Positions 24,001 through 33,250 of a DNA stretch of 64,000 nucleotides are shown here, one piece after another (within the stretch, counting starts at the first letter, position 1; each line of letters opens with the position of its first letter). The notes beneath the pieces are model-generated. The model was given only the letters and a program-made list of their open reading frames with translations. It searched no databases and was not told the DNA's origin. The position numbers and the translations under genes were made by a program. The DNA comes from Fulvia fulva (lineage: Eukaryota; Ascomycota; Dothideomycetes; Mycosphaerellales; Mycosphaerellaceae), in the NCBI RefSeq assembly GCF_020509005.1, contig NC_063019.1, forward strand, positions 2,108,001 through 2,172,000. Direction: 5' to 3'.

Positions 24001-25186
24001 TCTGAATACATTCGAGTTTCTCGGGGTCCATCTCGATGCCGTCAGGGGTTATGATTAGCCCAAGATACTTCACCTTCTGTTGGTGGAATTCGCTTTTGTC
24101 GATGTCCACTGTAAGTCCTGCATCGCGTAGCTTGGTGAGAACCTTCCGCACGTGTTCAATGTGCTCCTCCAAGGTGTCACTGAAGATAAGTACGTCATCC
24201 AGGTAGGCCGACACAAAGTCGTCTAGGTGTTCTTGCAAGACCTTGTTGATGTATGATTGGAACGATGCTGGTCCGTTGCACAAGCCGAATGGCAACACTA
24301 GACACTCGTAGATGCCGTATCGTGTCGCAAACGCTGTCAACCACTCGTGCCCTTCAGCTATCCGTAACTTGTTGAAGGCTGCTACAATGTCCAGCTTTGT
24401 GAAGTACTTCTTGCCGTGCATGCGGTTGAGCGTCTCTTGTATCAAGGGAATCGGATACCGGTTCTTGATAGTGATCGCATTCAATCCTCTGTAGTCGATA
24501 CAAACACGCAGCCCACCTCCAGGCTTACGTACCACTAGCACTGGTGCAGGAGACTGGTTCGTCTTTTGCCCTGCTTTCCGCACCTTCCCTTCAGATGTTT
24601 GCTCGTCTAGCCATTTTTTAACTGCCTCGTTCTCCTTCTCAGCTAGGCCGTAGGGCTTGCGGTATGGTGGCTCTTGTGGACCATCAGGCTTAATGTGAAT
24701 CTCATGATCTACGCCTAGTCGGTGAGGTGGGAGTCCTTCATGATCCTTAGCTGAGAAAGCGTCCGCAATATCGTGGTACATTGGCGGCAACTTCTCCTTC
24801 GGGTTGTGATTGAACTGCTTGTTCAAGAATTGGTCCAGATCATCAGCAGCCATTGCACTCAGCTTAAGCTCTCCGCCGTCGCTCTCACGCCTAGTGGGCA
24901 TGATGTAGAAGCACTCAGCCCCAGGCCGGTGCGCGTACATCCCCCACGCGCGTTGAGAAACGCCCTGGCAGTCCACTTCTTCATCGTCTATGTCTTCCAG
25001 GTCATATGATGAGGCATTCAGCTCTGCTCCTCCTGCTGTGAAGCTCGCTACATCTCCAGTGAAGGGCTCTGGTCCGTACCGTACTGGTGCCTGCTTCTTC
25101 TTCTCGCGGTGGTTCAGGGATTGCACTGTTGTCGGTGTCTTATTCTGTAGACAGTGACCAAAGCAGTAATCCGACCTGAATGCCAC
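20990..25186 (-). CDS. Gypsy B Pol: reverse transcriptase, RNase H, integrase, chromodomain
   Basis: Copies element RNA and inserts the cDNA. It is in the same frame as the protease and open up to the TAG at 25199-25201, so the first ATG at 25186 is unlikely to be a real start; 1,398 aa follow from it. Reverse transcriptase: VCIDYRGLN and active site YLDD at 328-331. RNase H: IETDSSDF near 483 and YDKELLAI. Integrase: H-H-C-C zinc finger (HPGRARTYEL...CRTCRTTK) and DDE core (VDFVVG, TSDRGKQW with Asp near 892, HPETDGQSERTN). Chromodomain from about 1154 (YEVEKILDMYTRKR...WYKVKWAGYQNEEDGETWQP), which in chromoviruses directs insertion to heterochromatin. The tail after 1240 is less conserved and ends inside the 3' LTR. 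Confidence 0.93.
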   Translation of the reverse strand: MAFRSDYCFGHCLQNKTPTTVQSLNHREKKKQAPVRYGPEPFTGDVASFTAGGAELNASSYDLEDIDDEEVDCQGVSQRAWGMYAHRPGAECFYIMPTRRESDGGELKLSAMAADDLDQFLNKQFNHNPKEKLPPMYHDIADAFSAKDHEGLPPHRLGVDHEIHIKPDGPQEPPYRKPYGLAEKENEAVKKWLDEQTSEGKVRKAGQKTNQSPAPVLVVRKPGGGLRVCIDYRGLNAITIKNRYPIPLIQETLNRMHGKKYFTKLDIVAAFNKLRIAEGHEWLTAFATRYGIYECLVLPFGLCNGPASFQSYINKVLQEHLDDFVSAYLDDVLIFSDTLEEHIEHVRKVLTKLRDAGLTVDIDKSEFHQQKVKYLGLIITPDGIEMDPEKLECIQTWEAPENLKDVQAFLGFANFYRRFIEAFSRIAAPLTNLTKSDGPSNHKNRRIQWSLDCQRAFDNLKAAFSKAGMLAHYVPGRETVIETDSSDFVNAGVLSQYDENGVLHPVAFYSKKLSPQECNYEIYDKELLAIIKAFEEWRPELACEADDEDSQPVKIYTDHKNLEYFMTTKQLNRRQARWAEFLSQFNFKIIYRPGLQGTKPDSLTRRSQDLPQGVDDPRNQHQHQTLLPPKRFLKIASLQATVEDAPEEEEPVPLNPEAEEFMPTERDAPTEQPATRESQREAELEYRMSTAYVTDNELKTAIKDLQKDRTPTLLQRAKIHPAHCKVDGDLLYVRNQYDGWSLWVPNDQALQTRIIKINHDAPAAGHPGRARTYELVAREFYWPGLARSVRRYTANCRTCRTTKSLHSQPLGLLQPLPVPDRPWKHIAVDFVVGLPDSTLDGMVYNNIMTVTDRLTKEVELIPIGAMTAQNTARLFLKHVFCRRGFPDTITSDRGKQWVATFWKKLCKMLRTNRKLSSSYHPETDGQSERTNQAMEQYLRMFTNEAQDDWAEWLCLAQFAINNHLSETTGVSPFYATLGYNPEFIERVDLNAGKEGGLTTLQRLDARSAETFVRRICELHKHLQENMRMSQALQAEAANRHRSIPPDYKVGDWVYLSTKNIRTTRPSKKLDRRYAGPYQITEVMPARLSYRLKLSDALVGLDNCFHTSLLQRADHPDFPPLEGQHLAPPPPITIEPDTTEADAAADVVAAPTHMYEVEKILDMYTRKRAGKVKKGHKRKVDTWYKVKWAGYQNEEDGETWQPAEDMLEHAAAAVADFHHNRPELSTPVGFAAPSDWSLPATEILGLNSIRVIPKDTVTNESPRALPLIESAPHIFDTRVEPTEPAMIPNFGHKDHTRVRAEDRLRSGASQLTRQHVSRRKPVEDSLDRANAMLSDDDRALEDDSAFARLWSSTGKWPHKVNNAQRTEACFGRGGTVTGSPRPLTVAASARLNRGPSASG

Positions 25187-25198
25187 CTCGCCTGTCTC

Positions 25199-25654
25199 CT
25201 AGAAGATGTTTGGGTTGTGCGCTGTAAGCCACGGCAGGCCAAAGACGATGTCGTATTCGAGGTCGGTGACGTAGCATAACATTTGCTCGTGATGATCGCC
25301 TATGACTACGTCTACAGGGGCCGCGTGTGTAATCTGCCGCGCAGTGGCCGTTCCATCTCCCAGTGTTAGTCGTCGGCTTTGCGTCAAAGGGATCAGGGGT
25401 ATTGTGTATTTGCGTGTGAATTTCCAGTCAAGAAAGAGAGAGGTAGAAGCAGAATCTACAAGGCCTCGAGCCTTTCTCTGTTGTATCATTACGGGTAACA
25501 CTATGTGAGGGTACACAGCTGGCTGTTGCTTATCCAGTGCGTATGCCGATATCTTAAGCTCCTCACTATAGTCTATTACCGTCTCTTGCGTTCCGTGTCT
25601 CTCAATCTCATGCTCTTTCTGTCCTAGGAAGTTCGGGTGACCGCTGTCTACCAC
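25199..25654 (-). CDS. Gypsy B retroviral-type aspartic protease segment
   Basis: Pol-frame segment; the frame is open upstream to the slippery site, so the GTG at 25654 is not a true start. Protease core GLVDSASTSLFLD carries Asp-Ser-Ala at the catalytic triad position, where D-S/T-G is usual, and ITHAAPVDVVIGDH and VFGLPWL mark the rest of the fold. It stops at TAG 25201-25199, directly in frame with the reverse transcriptase part that follows. Confidence 0.8.
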   Translation of the reverse strand: MVDSGHPNFLGQKEHEIERHGTQETVIDYSEELKISAYALDKQQPAVYPHIVLPVMIQQRKARGLVDSASTSLFLDWKFTRKYTIPLIPLTQSRRLTLGDGTATARQITHAAPVDVVIGDHHEQMLCYVTDLEYDIVFGLPWLTAHNPNIF

Positions 25655-25656
25655 GC

Positions 25657-26235
25657 TTAGGCAGCGGTCGTGCCATTTCCCTGCCGCGGATCGGCGGCTA
25701 GGGAACTGAGGTTCGCGTTCGGATTCGGCGTGGTATTACGTGGACGCGGTGGGCGATAGTCGCCATCGTACCCATACATTGGGCATTCAGGGTTGGTCGA
25801 CACGTGAGAACCTGTACGGCAGCGGTAGCACTTACCCTGCTTCTTAAGGTCTTCGCGCTGCTCACGGTTGAGCGTAGGCAGGTTCTGTAGATGTGTCGGC
25901 AGATCCTCCTTCTTCTTAGTACCAGCGTACTGTAGTGGGCGCTGTACCAAGGCACCTGCTACACCGGCAGCGGCACTAGCAACTGCGTTGCCGTTGTTCT
26001 AGTTGTTCTGGCCGCCATTGCTGTTCGAGTTACCATTGCCCCGGGGGCGCTCCTTCTGCGGGTATAGTCGATCTGTCTCGTAGAAACTCTCGTCCAGTGC
26101 GGTGCACTCCTCGATAACGTCTTGCATGCTGTCTAGGCGGCGGTCGACTTCGCGGTCGCCGAAGGTCTTGATGAAGTACTTGCGGTTCAGTCGGTTACGG
26201 AACAGCATGAGCTCGGTCTTATCGGTCCATGACAT
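25657..26235 (-). CDS. Gypsy B Gag, C-terminal part with zinc knuckle
   Basis: Same frame as the N-terminal part, ending at TAA 25659-25657, with a second in-frame TAG at 26001-25999 between Asn residues. It completes the capsid domain and carries one nucleic-acid-binding zinc knuckle, CYRCRTGSHVSTNPEC, with spacing C-x2-C-x4-H-x6-C instead of the usual H-x4-C. The end overlaps the pol frame at the slippery site. Confidence 0.75.
25675..25681 (-). promoter_or_regulatory. -1 ribosomal frameshift slippery heptamer, gag to pol of Gypsy B
   Basis: On - the sequence reads G GGA AAT in the gag frame, a textbook X XXY YYZ heptamer, followed five codons later by the gag TAA (25659-25657). Slipping back one base puts the ribosome in the pol frame, which is open here (TGG CAC GAC CGC TGC and onward) into the protease. 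Confidence 0.7.
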
Positions 26236-27783
26236 CTAGGCGCGCAACTTCGAGTAGCGGGCATGGAAGGCTACAAAGGTTTCGCCTTGTTCTTGCTTGC
26301 AGGTAGCAATGTCAACCATAGCCTTGGTTCCCTCATTGCGTGTGCCATATTGGCGTGTCATCCAGTCTAATAACTCTTCTCCAGTCTTGAACTCGTTGAA
26401 GGACTGCTGTCCAGGCACAGGGATCCTCGGCTTGATGCTTCGCTGAGGATCACCTTGTGTCCACCCATACACGAAGCGCAGACCATCTGCCTCAGTGCGG
26501 AAGGTTGCTACAGTCAGCTTTAGGAGAACACTGCTGTACCAGCTGTCGAAATTGGGGTCGTCATCGTTCTTGAAGTGCTTAGGGTCGGGCACACCCTTGC
26601 CGATCTCCATGCCGCGAGTGAGGGTGCGGTCAATGGTGAAGAGACGTTCTGGAAGGTCAACCAGTGGTGTCTGGGTGCGGGTGTTGCGCATTCTCGAGTC
26701 ACGACTGTTGTTGGGTCCTGGTCGCGGACGGTCGTTGTCACGTCCTCGGCCATTGTCGCCACGGTCATCGTCGTCTCCATCGTTATCGTTATCACCACTA
26801 CCGCCACCGCCCCCTCCACCAGCAGCTTCGCGATACCTACGCAATAGCTGCTCGAGTGAGGTCTCGCGTGGGCGGGAACGAGAGGGTCGGCGGCCTGAGC
26901 GGCCCCTACCTCCGTTCTGTGTGGTGTCTCCTGCCTCAAGCCGAGCCTTCAGGTCATCGACTTCTTGTTGTAGGGCCTGGTTCTTCGCCTCAGCATCTTG
27001 TGCCTTCTTCTTCTCCTTCTCGCAGATCTCGCTGAACTGCTTGCACAGGTTGTTGGCTTCCTTGTATTTCTTCCCCAGCTCTTGCAACTTAGCTGGGTCG
27101 CAATCCTTCTTGCTCTTGAGATCTGCTGCCATTTTCTGTGTGACAAGCTCTTCACTTCGCAGCATCTTGTAGATGCGGTCGTATTCGGTGTACAGCGTGG
27201 TGTACTGGGTGTTCTGGAGGTCGTTGGCTCGCTCCATTACATCGAGTTGTCTGCCCTTAGTAATTGCCGTGTTGACTGCTTGTAGCACGAAGTCGTGGGT
27301 GGTCTTCGGGTGTTGGGATGCAAGGGTCGTGAGGTTGTCTGGGGTGACATTCTGGTATTCGGATGCGAGAATGTGTTCTGCCTCGTCGAGTGATAGATAC
27401 ACCTCGTCTGGGTCGCCGCCTGGGTTCTCTTCGAGCTTGAACTCGAACAGTTCTGTAAAGTCAATCTCACCACCTTCTTCTCGCTCGAAGGCCTTCTGGT
27501 AAGCTTTATCAATCTCTTGTTGTAGCGCGACACCGGTGTCTACTGTGACCCGCCGGTTGTCGTCCTGTGTCTGACTCTGAGGAAAAGAGGAGAGGTCGGG
27601 GAAAAGAGATGTGCGCTGCTTGCTTTTGCCCTTAGGCTTAGGTGGCGGTCGCATGCCGCCGTTCGCTGTTTGTGAAGTCATGTTGTCTGGGTTCGGGGGA
27701 GGCGTGACGGTGCCTGTATCCTGACTGTCTACGAGCGCGCGACCACCTGCTGATGGTGTCGCCGCGTTGCGTTCTCTAGGCAT
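26236..27783 (-). CDS. Gypsy B Gag, N-terminal part up to first TAG
   Basis: Structural capsid protein of the retrotransposon, 515 aa from ATG 27783 to TAG 26238-26236. Residues 1-75 are low-complexity (Pro/Thr/Gln). A Lys/Glu-rich coiled coil covers about 200-290, an Arg/Asp/Gly-rich basic-acidic stretch about 295-370, and a retrotransposon-gag capsid domain follows (PNFDSWYSSVLLKL to ETFVAFHARYSKLRA). The capsid domain runs straight on past the TAG in the same frame (MSWTDKTELMLFRNRLN), so the stop is a late mutation, probably from CAG. Confidence 0.85.
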   Translation of the reverse strand: MPRERNAATPSAGGRALVDSQDTGTVTPPPNPDNMTSQTANGGMRPPPKPKGKSKQRTSLFPDLSSFPQSQTQDDNRRVTVDTGVALQQEIDKAYQKAFEREEGGEIDFTELFEFKLEENPGGDPDEVYLSLDEAEHILASEYQNVTPDNLTTLASQHPKTTHDFVLQAVNTAITKGRQLDVMERANDLQNTQYTTLYTEYDRIYKMLRSEELVTQKMAADLKSKKDCDPAKLQELGKKYKEANNLCKQFSEICEKEKKKAQDAEAKNQALQQEVDDLKARLEAGDTTQNGGRGRSGRRPSRSRPRETSLEQLLRRYREAAGGGGGGGSGDNDNDGDDDDRGDNGRGRDNDRPRPGPNNSRDSRMRNTRTQTPLVDLPERLFTIDRTLTRGMEIGKGVPDPKHFKNDDDPNFDSWYSSVLLKLTVATFRTEADGLRFVYGWTQGDPQRSIKPRIPVPGQQSFNEFKTGEELLDWMTRQYGTRNEGTKAMVDIATCKQEQGETFVAFHARYSKLRA

Positions 27784-27919
27784 CTGCGCGCTGTGCGCCT
27801 TACCGTGTTCTGTGTTCTGATGCGGCTCTGCGCGTTCTCGAGTTCTGCGGTTCTGTCTGTTCCTGTTGTTACGCGTCCCTTACCTAGATCCGCGATCTGG
27901 GTAGTAAGGTAGAACAAAC

Positions 27920-28103
27920 TGTAAGGGCGCGCGTACCATAGGGTCCGAATGAGATAGTTGTTGTTCTACGAAGCTACGAAAGAGGAGCGCGAGGCGCGGC
28001 GAAGTTATAAAGTAAAGCCAAGCCGCGCTAACCCGATGCAGAAGGTCCGCGGTTCAGCCGGGCCGACGCAGCTACAGTGAGGGGTCGCGGGCTGCCCGTG
28101 ACA
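27920..28103 (-). repeat. Gypsy B 5' LTR (right, 184 bp)
   Basis: Partner of the left LTR, bordering Gypsy A LTR sequence on the right. The primer-binding site should lie just below 27919; I could not assign it to a tRNA. Confidence 0.95.
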
Positions 28104-28166
28104 ACTATTTAATATTACTATTTAGAATATACTATAACCTAGCCTCTACCTTACTACTACTTAGTC
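28104..28166 (+). repeat. Gypsy A 5' LTR, piece 2
   Basis: Continues the LTR after Gypsy B, starting with the second ACTAT copy, and ends in the 13-bp target duplication CTACTACTTAGTC (28154-28166) made by LINE C1. Confidence 0.85.
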
Positions 28167-29244
28167 GGTCGACGACGAGAATCACCTATACGTAGTGTCG
28201 GCTACGAACCTCTCGTCTAGCTACGAGAGAGCTAAGTATTCTTACGCTAGAGCGTCGTAGACGCGACGGGCGCGTAGCGTAGGCGAAGCCGCGGCGAATA
28301 GAGGACTACTAGCAAAACGGGTATAAAAACCATCCGACGAGCGTGTACTCGTGTCGGGAGCGAGTCCCTCTTCTTTCTACGTATAAGAAGGGCGCGGAAC
28401 CGTGGCCTATACGCTCGATAGGACACCTCTAGTATAAGTATAGAATTTTCACCTCCGGAGACCGTAAACCGAGCGGGCTAAGCGACGAATATTAGACGAG
28501 CGGACTATAGAATAATAACTAAGCGGACTATATAACGGCGTCGAGCGGACTACAAAACAATCTAGTGTTTGCTAGCGGGTAATACGGTAGGTAGGTAGAC
28601 ACGCGACGAAGCCTATAAGGGCCTATTAAACACCCGGTATAGGAACGAGAGTTTTGCCTAAGGTACTACCTATTCCGCTATATAACGTACCTAGTCTAAT
28701 ATAGTAGATTATAACGAGGAAAAGACGATAGCCTAAGTAAGGAAAAGACGGCTATTAGGACGGGGAAAAGACGTATAATACAAGTGGATTAGTTCTATAA
28801 TTAGGGAGGATCGAGGGCAGGGTAATAAGGAACTTCATATTAGTTAGTAGGTAGAAACGTAAGGAGTACGCTACCCGGCGTAGTGTGTGCCCCGAGCAAA
28901 CCTACGAGGTATAGACGGCCGCTTTCTAGAGATAGGCTACGGTAACGCGAAGGGCGTCAAAACCTAGGGCGTAGTATACACTAGTAGCGACGGCTAACAC
29001 TATCTATATAGCCCGAGAGGACGGATGCGTATATCGGTCAATAGAGAGCACTAAAGGGCTTAGGCCTATAGAGGTAGATATTAGCTTAAGGAGCAAATAG
29101 GGAGGGAGGGCGTAGAGGGAAGCTTTTGCTCCGGGCTAACCTCTCGAAACGAGGCTATACGGTAGTACTAGATAAGTAGGAAAGCGCGGTTAAGACTTGT
29201 TACCTTATCTCGTAGCTAGCTTACTAAATACGATTCCTTCCTTA
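28167..29244 (+). repeat. LINE 5' UTR module shared by C1, C2 and D1
   Basis: About 1,078 bp, also found at 54034-55111 (inverted, D1) and 46834-47910 (C2). It contains four CGAGCGG(A/G)CTA-like motifs (28469-28552) and three GGAAAAGACG repeats (28720-28775). It probably acts as the internal promoter, because a LINE must carry its promoter downstream of the RNA start. Confidence 0.7.
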
Positions 29245-31960
29245 CTAAACGACGCTAGGGGTGAAGGCGATAGAGGAGCTAGTAAACGAACTACGCCGTA
29301 ACTAGAAGAAGGCACGCTAGGACGACATAAGAGGCTTCCTAATAGCGAACCTACTATAGTATAGAGAACTCGAGACGACAGTTTAGCTAGATCAAGTAGC
29401 GGAACAGATTACCTCGGTTATATAGTAAGCAGCGGAATAATACACGCCGTTACTCCGGCCCTTAACGTAGTAGAAGGCCTTCTAGACCCCTAAATGCTCT
29501 ACGAAGGTAAGGGAGGCTAGAAGGGCAAGGCGACAGTAGACGAAGGAGTACACCTAAGAGACGTAGGAGCAATACTACTACGCGATATAAGAGAAGAAGG
29601 CACAGATAAGACGCGATAAGCTATAGGACTAGAGAGCGACGATCGGGCTCGTTATAGAAAACCCGGAACAGATATAGAGACTTACTAAATAGGCACGACT
29701 ACCTAAAGAGTAACAAGCCCCTCACTTCCCCCTAATCGTAGACCGCGAAGGGATTGCCTAGGCTACGCCCCGGGGCAAGGCAAAAGCGTTAGCCGACCAT
29801 TTCTTTTCGACGTAAGTAGAGGTAGACCTTACGGATATCGACCCGAGTATATACCCGGAACCCCTAGACATAGATTGGGCGGTTAGCTCTAACATAGTAA
29901 TAGGAGTTATAAGTAAGCTAAAGGGACGAAAAGCCCTAGGCCTAGACAGGATACTAAACGTACTACTAAAAGAGTATAGAGAAGAGATCGCGCCGAGCCT
30001 TACAAACCTATTTACCGCGTACCTACGGCTAGGGTATCACCCGAAGCCGTATAGAGAGTCTATGACAGTAGTGCTACGTAAGCTATAGAAGGAAGACTAT
30101 ACTTAGCCCAAGTCGTATAGACTAATAGTACTTCTAAATACGATAGGGAAGGTCCTAGAAAAGATAGTAGCCTAGAGACTTACGTAGCTTACCGAGGACA
30201 ACCACGTACTCCTAGCAATATAGATAGGGGGAAGAAGCTAGCGATCGACACTAATAGTAATAGAGCTAATTACGGAGCAAATTCAGACCCTCTAGCACTA
30301 CGGTAGGAACCGAGCGGCGTCCTTACTATCCCTCGACATCGTAGGGGCCTTCGACAACGTCTTATACTAAAGGCTAATACATATCCTATAGCAGAAAGGT
30401 ATCCCCTAGTAGGCAACGTCGTTCGTCTTCTCCTTTCTCTAGGAACGGACGACATACCTAGTCCTAGGAAGGTACACGTCCGACCCGGTGAAGGTAGAGA
30501 CTAGAATACCTTAGGGATCTACTCTCTCCCCTATCCTGTTTCTAATATTTATGTCGGATCTAATCCCCCTACTCACCTCTCCGCAAACCTTAGCATCGGG
30601 GTTCGTAGACGATATAAACATCCTAGCCTAGTCAGACTCGACAGAAGAGAACTGTCGCCTCCTTAAAGATAGGTATAAGAAATGCGAGGAGTGGGCAAAG
30701 AAGCATAGTACCCGGTTCGCCCCTAAAAAGTACTAACTTATACACTTTAGTAAAGCGAGAACATACTATAATATAAAGGCGGCGGTAAGAATCCAAGGCT
30801 ACGAGACTAAGCTATTAGCGGAGCTACGAGTACTAGGGATCTAGCTCGACCCGAAGCTAAGCTAGAATGTATAGATTAAGAAAGCCTAGAGTCGAGCGCA
30901 AGTCAATGAAGCCTCGATAAAGAGGCTTACGGCATCTATATAGGGAGCAACATTCGATAAGGTAAGAGTAATATATAAGGCGATCGTCAGACTAGCTATG
31001 TTATACGGGGCACAGATTTAGGGAACAGGAGGCGTAGGCAAGCCGATCCCGAAACGGATAGAGCAACCCCTAAACAGGATATAGGTAGGGAACCTACGTA
31101 GGGTACTAGGCGTATATAAGACAACGTTAACAAGCACGGTAGAAATAGAGATAGGAATACTACTAATCGGCCAGTACATCCGGGGAATAAGAATTCAATA
31201 CGCGGTAAAGACGACAGGTTACCTAGCACAAACCACGATCTAGGAGGTAAAGAATAAGATAGAAAGCCGCTACCGGAGAGGGGCAGGATATAGGACAAGC
31301 CAAAAAGAGGATGACCTTACTACCTTTACGGCCGTATAGACAAGCACCGAATAGCTAGCACGAAAGGAGGAGGAGCGTAGGACTCGCCAGGCCGGCGGGA
31401 GCAAGGCTAAGACCTAAAACCTAGCGGAATAGATAGCGAGCTGCCTATAGGAGTAGGACTAGAAAAGGAAGCCCCCTAAGACAACAGGCCCGATAGCGCT
31501 CCGAGCCTTCTAGAGACATAATTACTAGCTATATAGGGACCTGACAAGGGCCGAAGCAAGCATAGCGATCCAAATCAGGTCCGAATACATTAGATTAAGG
31601 GCCTACCTGTTTAGGAGACGCGCACTAGACATCTATAGCCCAGCCTACTAGTGTAGCTACCTATCGTAAAACCTAGAACATATACTACTACGATGCCCGT
31701 AGTAGGCGAGAGGCAGGGGAAATTGGAGGCACTAAGCGGGAAGGAGAGACTATAAGTCAATTATTAGGGACAAAGGCAACATTCGCCGAATCTCTCGGTA
31801 GATACTATAGTAGGGATACCTCTAGTAGTTTAGCCTCGCGAGCGAGACGGAGGAGTAGATAGACAAGAGGCGGAAGCGAGGGGGGTTGCAGATAGGGTAG
31901 TCATTAGGGCAGGCCTATGACACTAGCGTACCCCTAACAAGGGAAATTTAAGACGATAAC
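29245..31960 (+). pseudogene. LINE C1 reverse transcriptase ORF remnant
   Basis: Readable pieces between stops: PKSYRLIVLLNTIGKVLEKIVA (30106-30171), SLDIVGAFDNV (near 30330-30360), FVDDINIL (near 30603-30626) and a C-terminal region like the end of the D2 ORF2. It is a relative of D2 ORF2 but clearly a different family. TAG codons replace Gln/Trp throughout. Confidence 0.7.
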
Positions 31961-32095
31961 GAGGAGGAAAAGACAGGCGGGAAGGAGGAGGGGTTTTCAC
32001 TAACACGGTTTCCCCTCTATATATACAAAAAAACAAGATAGCATAGCTATATAGGCCAAAGGGCACTACAATAGCTTAATGAAATATCTATCTAT

Positions 32096-32231
32096 CTACT
32101 ACTTAGTCTTTATAAGATAAGACAGCTACTACTTTATTACTTTCCCTTACCTTCTATCGGCTACGAGACAAAACCCGATTAAGCTTAGTCTTCTAATCTT
32201 GTGATATTATTAGGTTATACTAAACCTAATA
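32096..32231 (+). repeat. Gypsy A 5' LTR, piece 3
   Basis: Starts with the second copy of CTACTACTTAGTC (32096-32108) and runs to the LTR end CTAATA. Together the three pieces reproduce the 394-bp 3' LTR with scattered RIP-type differences. Confidence 0.85.
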
Positions 32232-33250
32232 GCTTTAAACGCCCTTAATAATAGGAGATCGACAGAGTGACCGGGGAATACCCGCCCCTAGTAAAGTAAG
32301 TAGAGCCCGACGACCTCAGACCGTAAACAATACTATTAATGCCTTAGCTACTTATATAGGCAACGACACCCTTAAGGTTAGTAAGCTAGAATTCTACTAT
32401 AGCGATCGAGACAAGTTCGATACTTAGGTTACTTAGATAGATATATACTTCTTGTTCAACTCTATAGCTAAGAACCTTAAGACTATCTTTACTACTACCT
32501 TCTTAAGAGGACGAGTATAGTATTAGGTCAAACTATTCCTTAGGAAATACCTAGATAGTAACGGAGAAGACAATGTCGACGGAGTCTTTAAGTTATATAA
32601 CTACCTTAAGTATACTATAAAGAGCGTCTTTAGAATCTCGAATAAGATTACTACTACCGTTTATATTATCTAGTACTTAACTTAGAAGACCTCTACCGCC
32701 GAGTACGCTACTAAATTCTAGGAATACGCGCAACTTACCGACTAGGACGACGAAGTACTTTAAGCTATATACTAAAGAGGACTAAAGGAGCACGTTAAGG
32801 ATAAGTTAATAAGGGACGGTCAGAAGATCGATAGCTTAGGAGACCTAGTCTAAGTTACGATCGATCTTAACGACAAGCTCTATAAGAGAGCTATAGAACG
32901 ACAATACGACTCTAAGGTATCTAGAAAGGCCGGATATATCCTAGGCTACGACAATCGAAACAGAGGCTTTAATAACAATTACGATAATAACAATAAGCCT
33001 AGAAACTAGAAGCCCTACTATAGACCGTAGCCGATAGAGCTCGACGTTACCGAAAAAGGTCGTAAGATTAGGAATAGTAACGGGAATAGAGGGTCCCGGA
33101 GTTTAAAGGAAACACGAACCTACTATAGATACGGTAAACCTAGCTATATAGTAAGGGACTATCGCGGTAAGAATGTAGTACGCCGCGAACAGTTTAATAT
33201 AAAGTAACCCTAAACTAGTAAATCTAAGAGTAGTATTAAATCTCGAGGAG
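32232..33250 (+). pseudogene. Gypsy A gag remnant
   Basis: Broken frame behind the 5' LTR. Readable parts include a retrotransposon gag-like segment and a zinc-knuckle remnant near 33115-33175 (YYRYGKPSYIVRDYRG, where Cys and His codons have become Tyr, as CpA/TpG to TpA mutation predicts). Many in-frame TAG/TAA codons. Confidence 0.65.

Larger units (their letters stand above)
20882..28103 (-). mobile_element. Ty3/Gypsy chromovirus B, young copy, 7,222 bp
   Basis: Complete LTR retrotransposon on - with normal base composition. LTRs of 184 bp (20882-21065 and 27920-28103) read as identical, and ACTAT is duplicated at both sides, so insertion is recent. In transcription order from 28103: 5' LTR, gag, protease, reverse transcriptase, RNase H, integrase, chromodomain, polypurine tract (GGGAGGGGGGG near 21066-21080), 3' LTR. 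Gag and pol are in different frames joined by a -1 slippery site. Three in-frame TAG codons (26236, 25999, 25199) break an otherwise intact coding region. A mutated relative of the same family is B' at 46220-63496. Confidence 0.95.
28167..32095 (+). mobile_element. LINE C1, RIP-degraded Tad-like non-LTR element
   Basis: Non-LTR retrotransposon inserted in the 5' LTR of Gypsy A with a 13-bp target duplication (CTACTACTTAGTC at 28154-28166 and 32096-32108). The first 1.08 kb is a 5' UTR module almost identical to that of LINE D1. A decayed reverse transcriptase region follows, then a 3' tail of ATCT repeats. Shorter than D1, it lacks most of the ORF1/endonuclease region, so it is either deleted or a chimera. 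Confidence 0.8.

Noticed and set aside
26495..27172. 225-aa open frame on + opposite Gypsy B gag
   Set aside because: Ser/Leu/Pro-rich complement of the Glu/Lys/Arg-rich gag coiled coil; a shadow frame.
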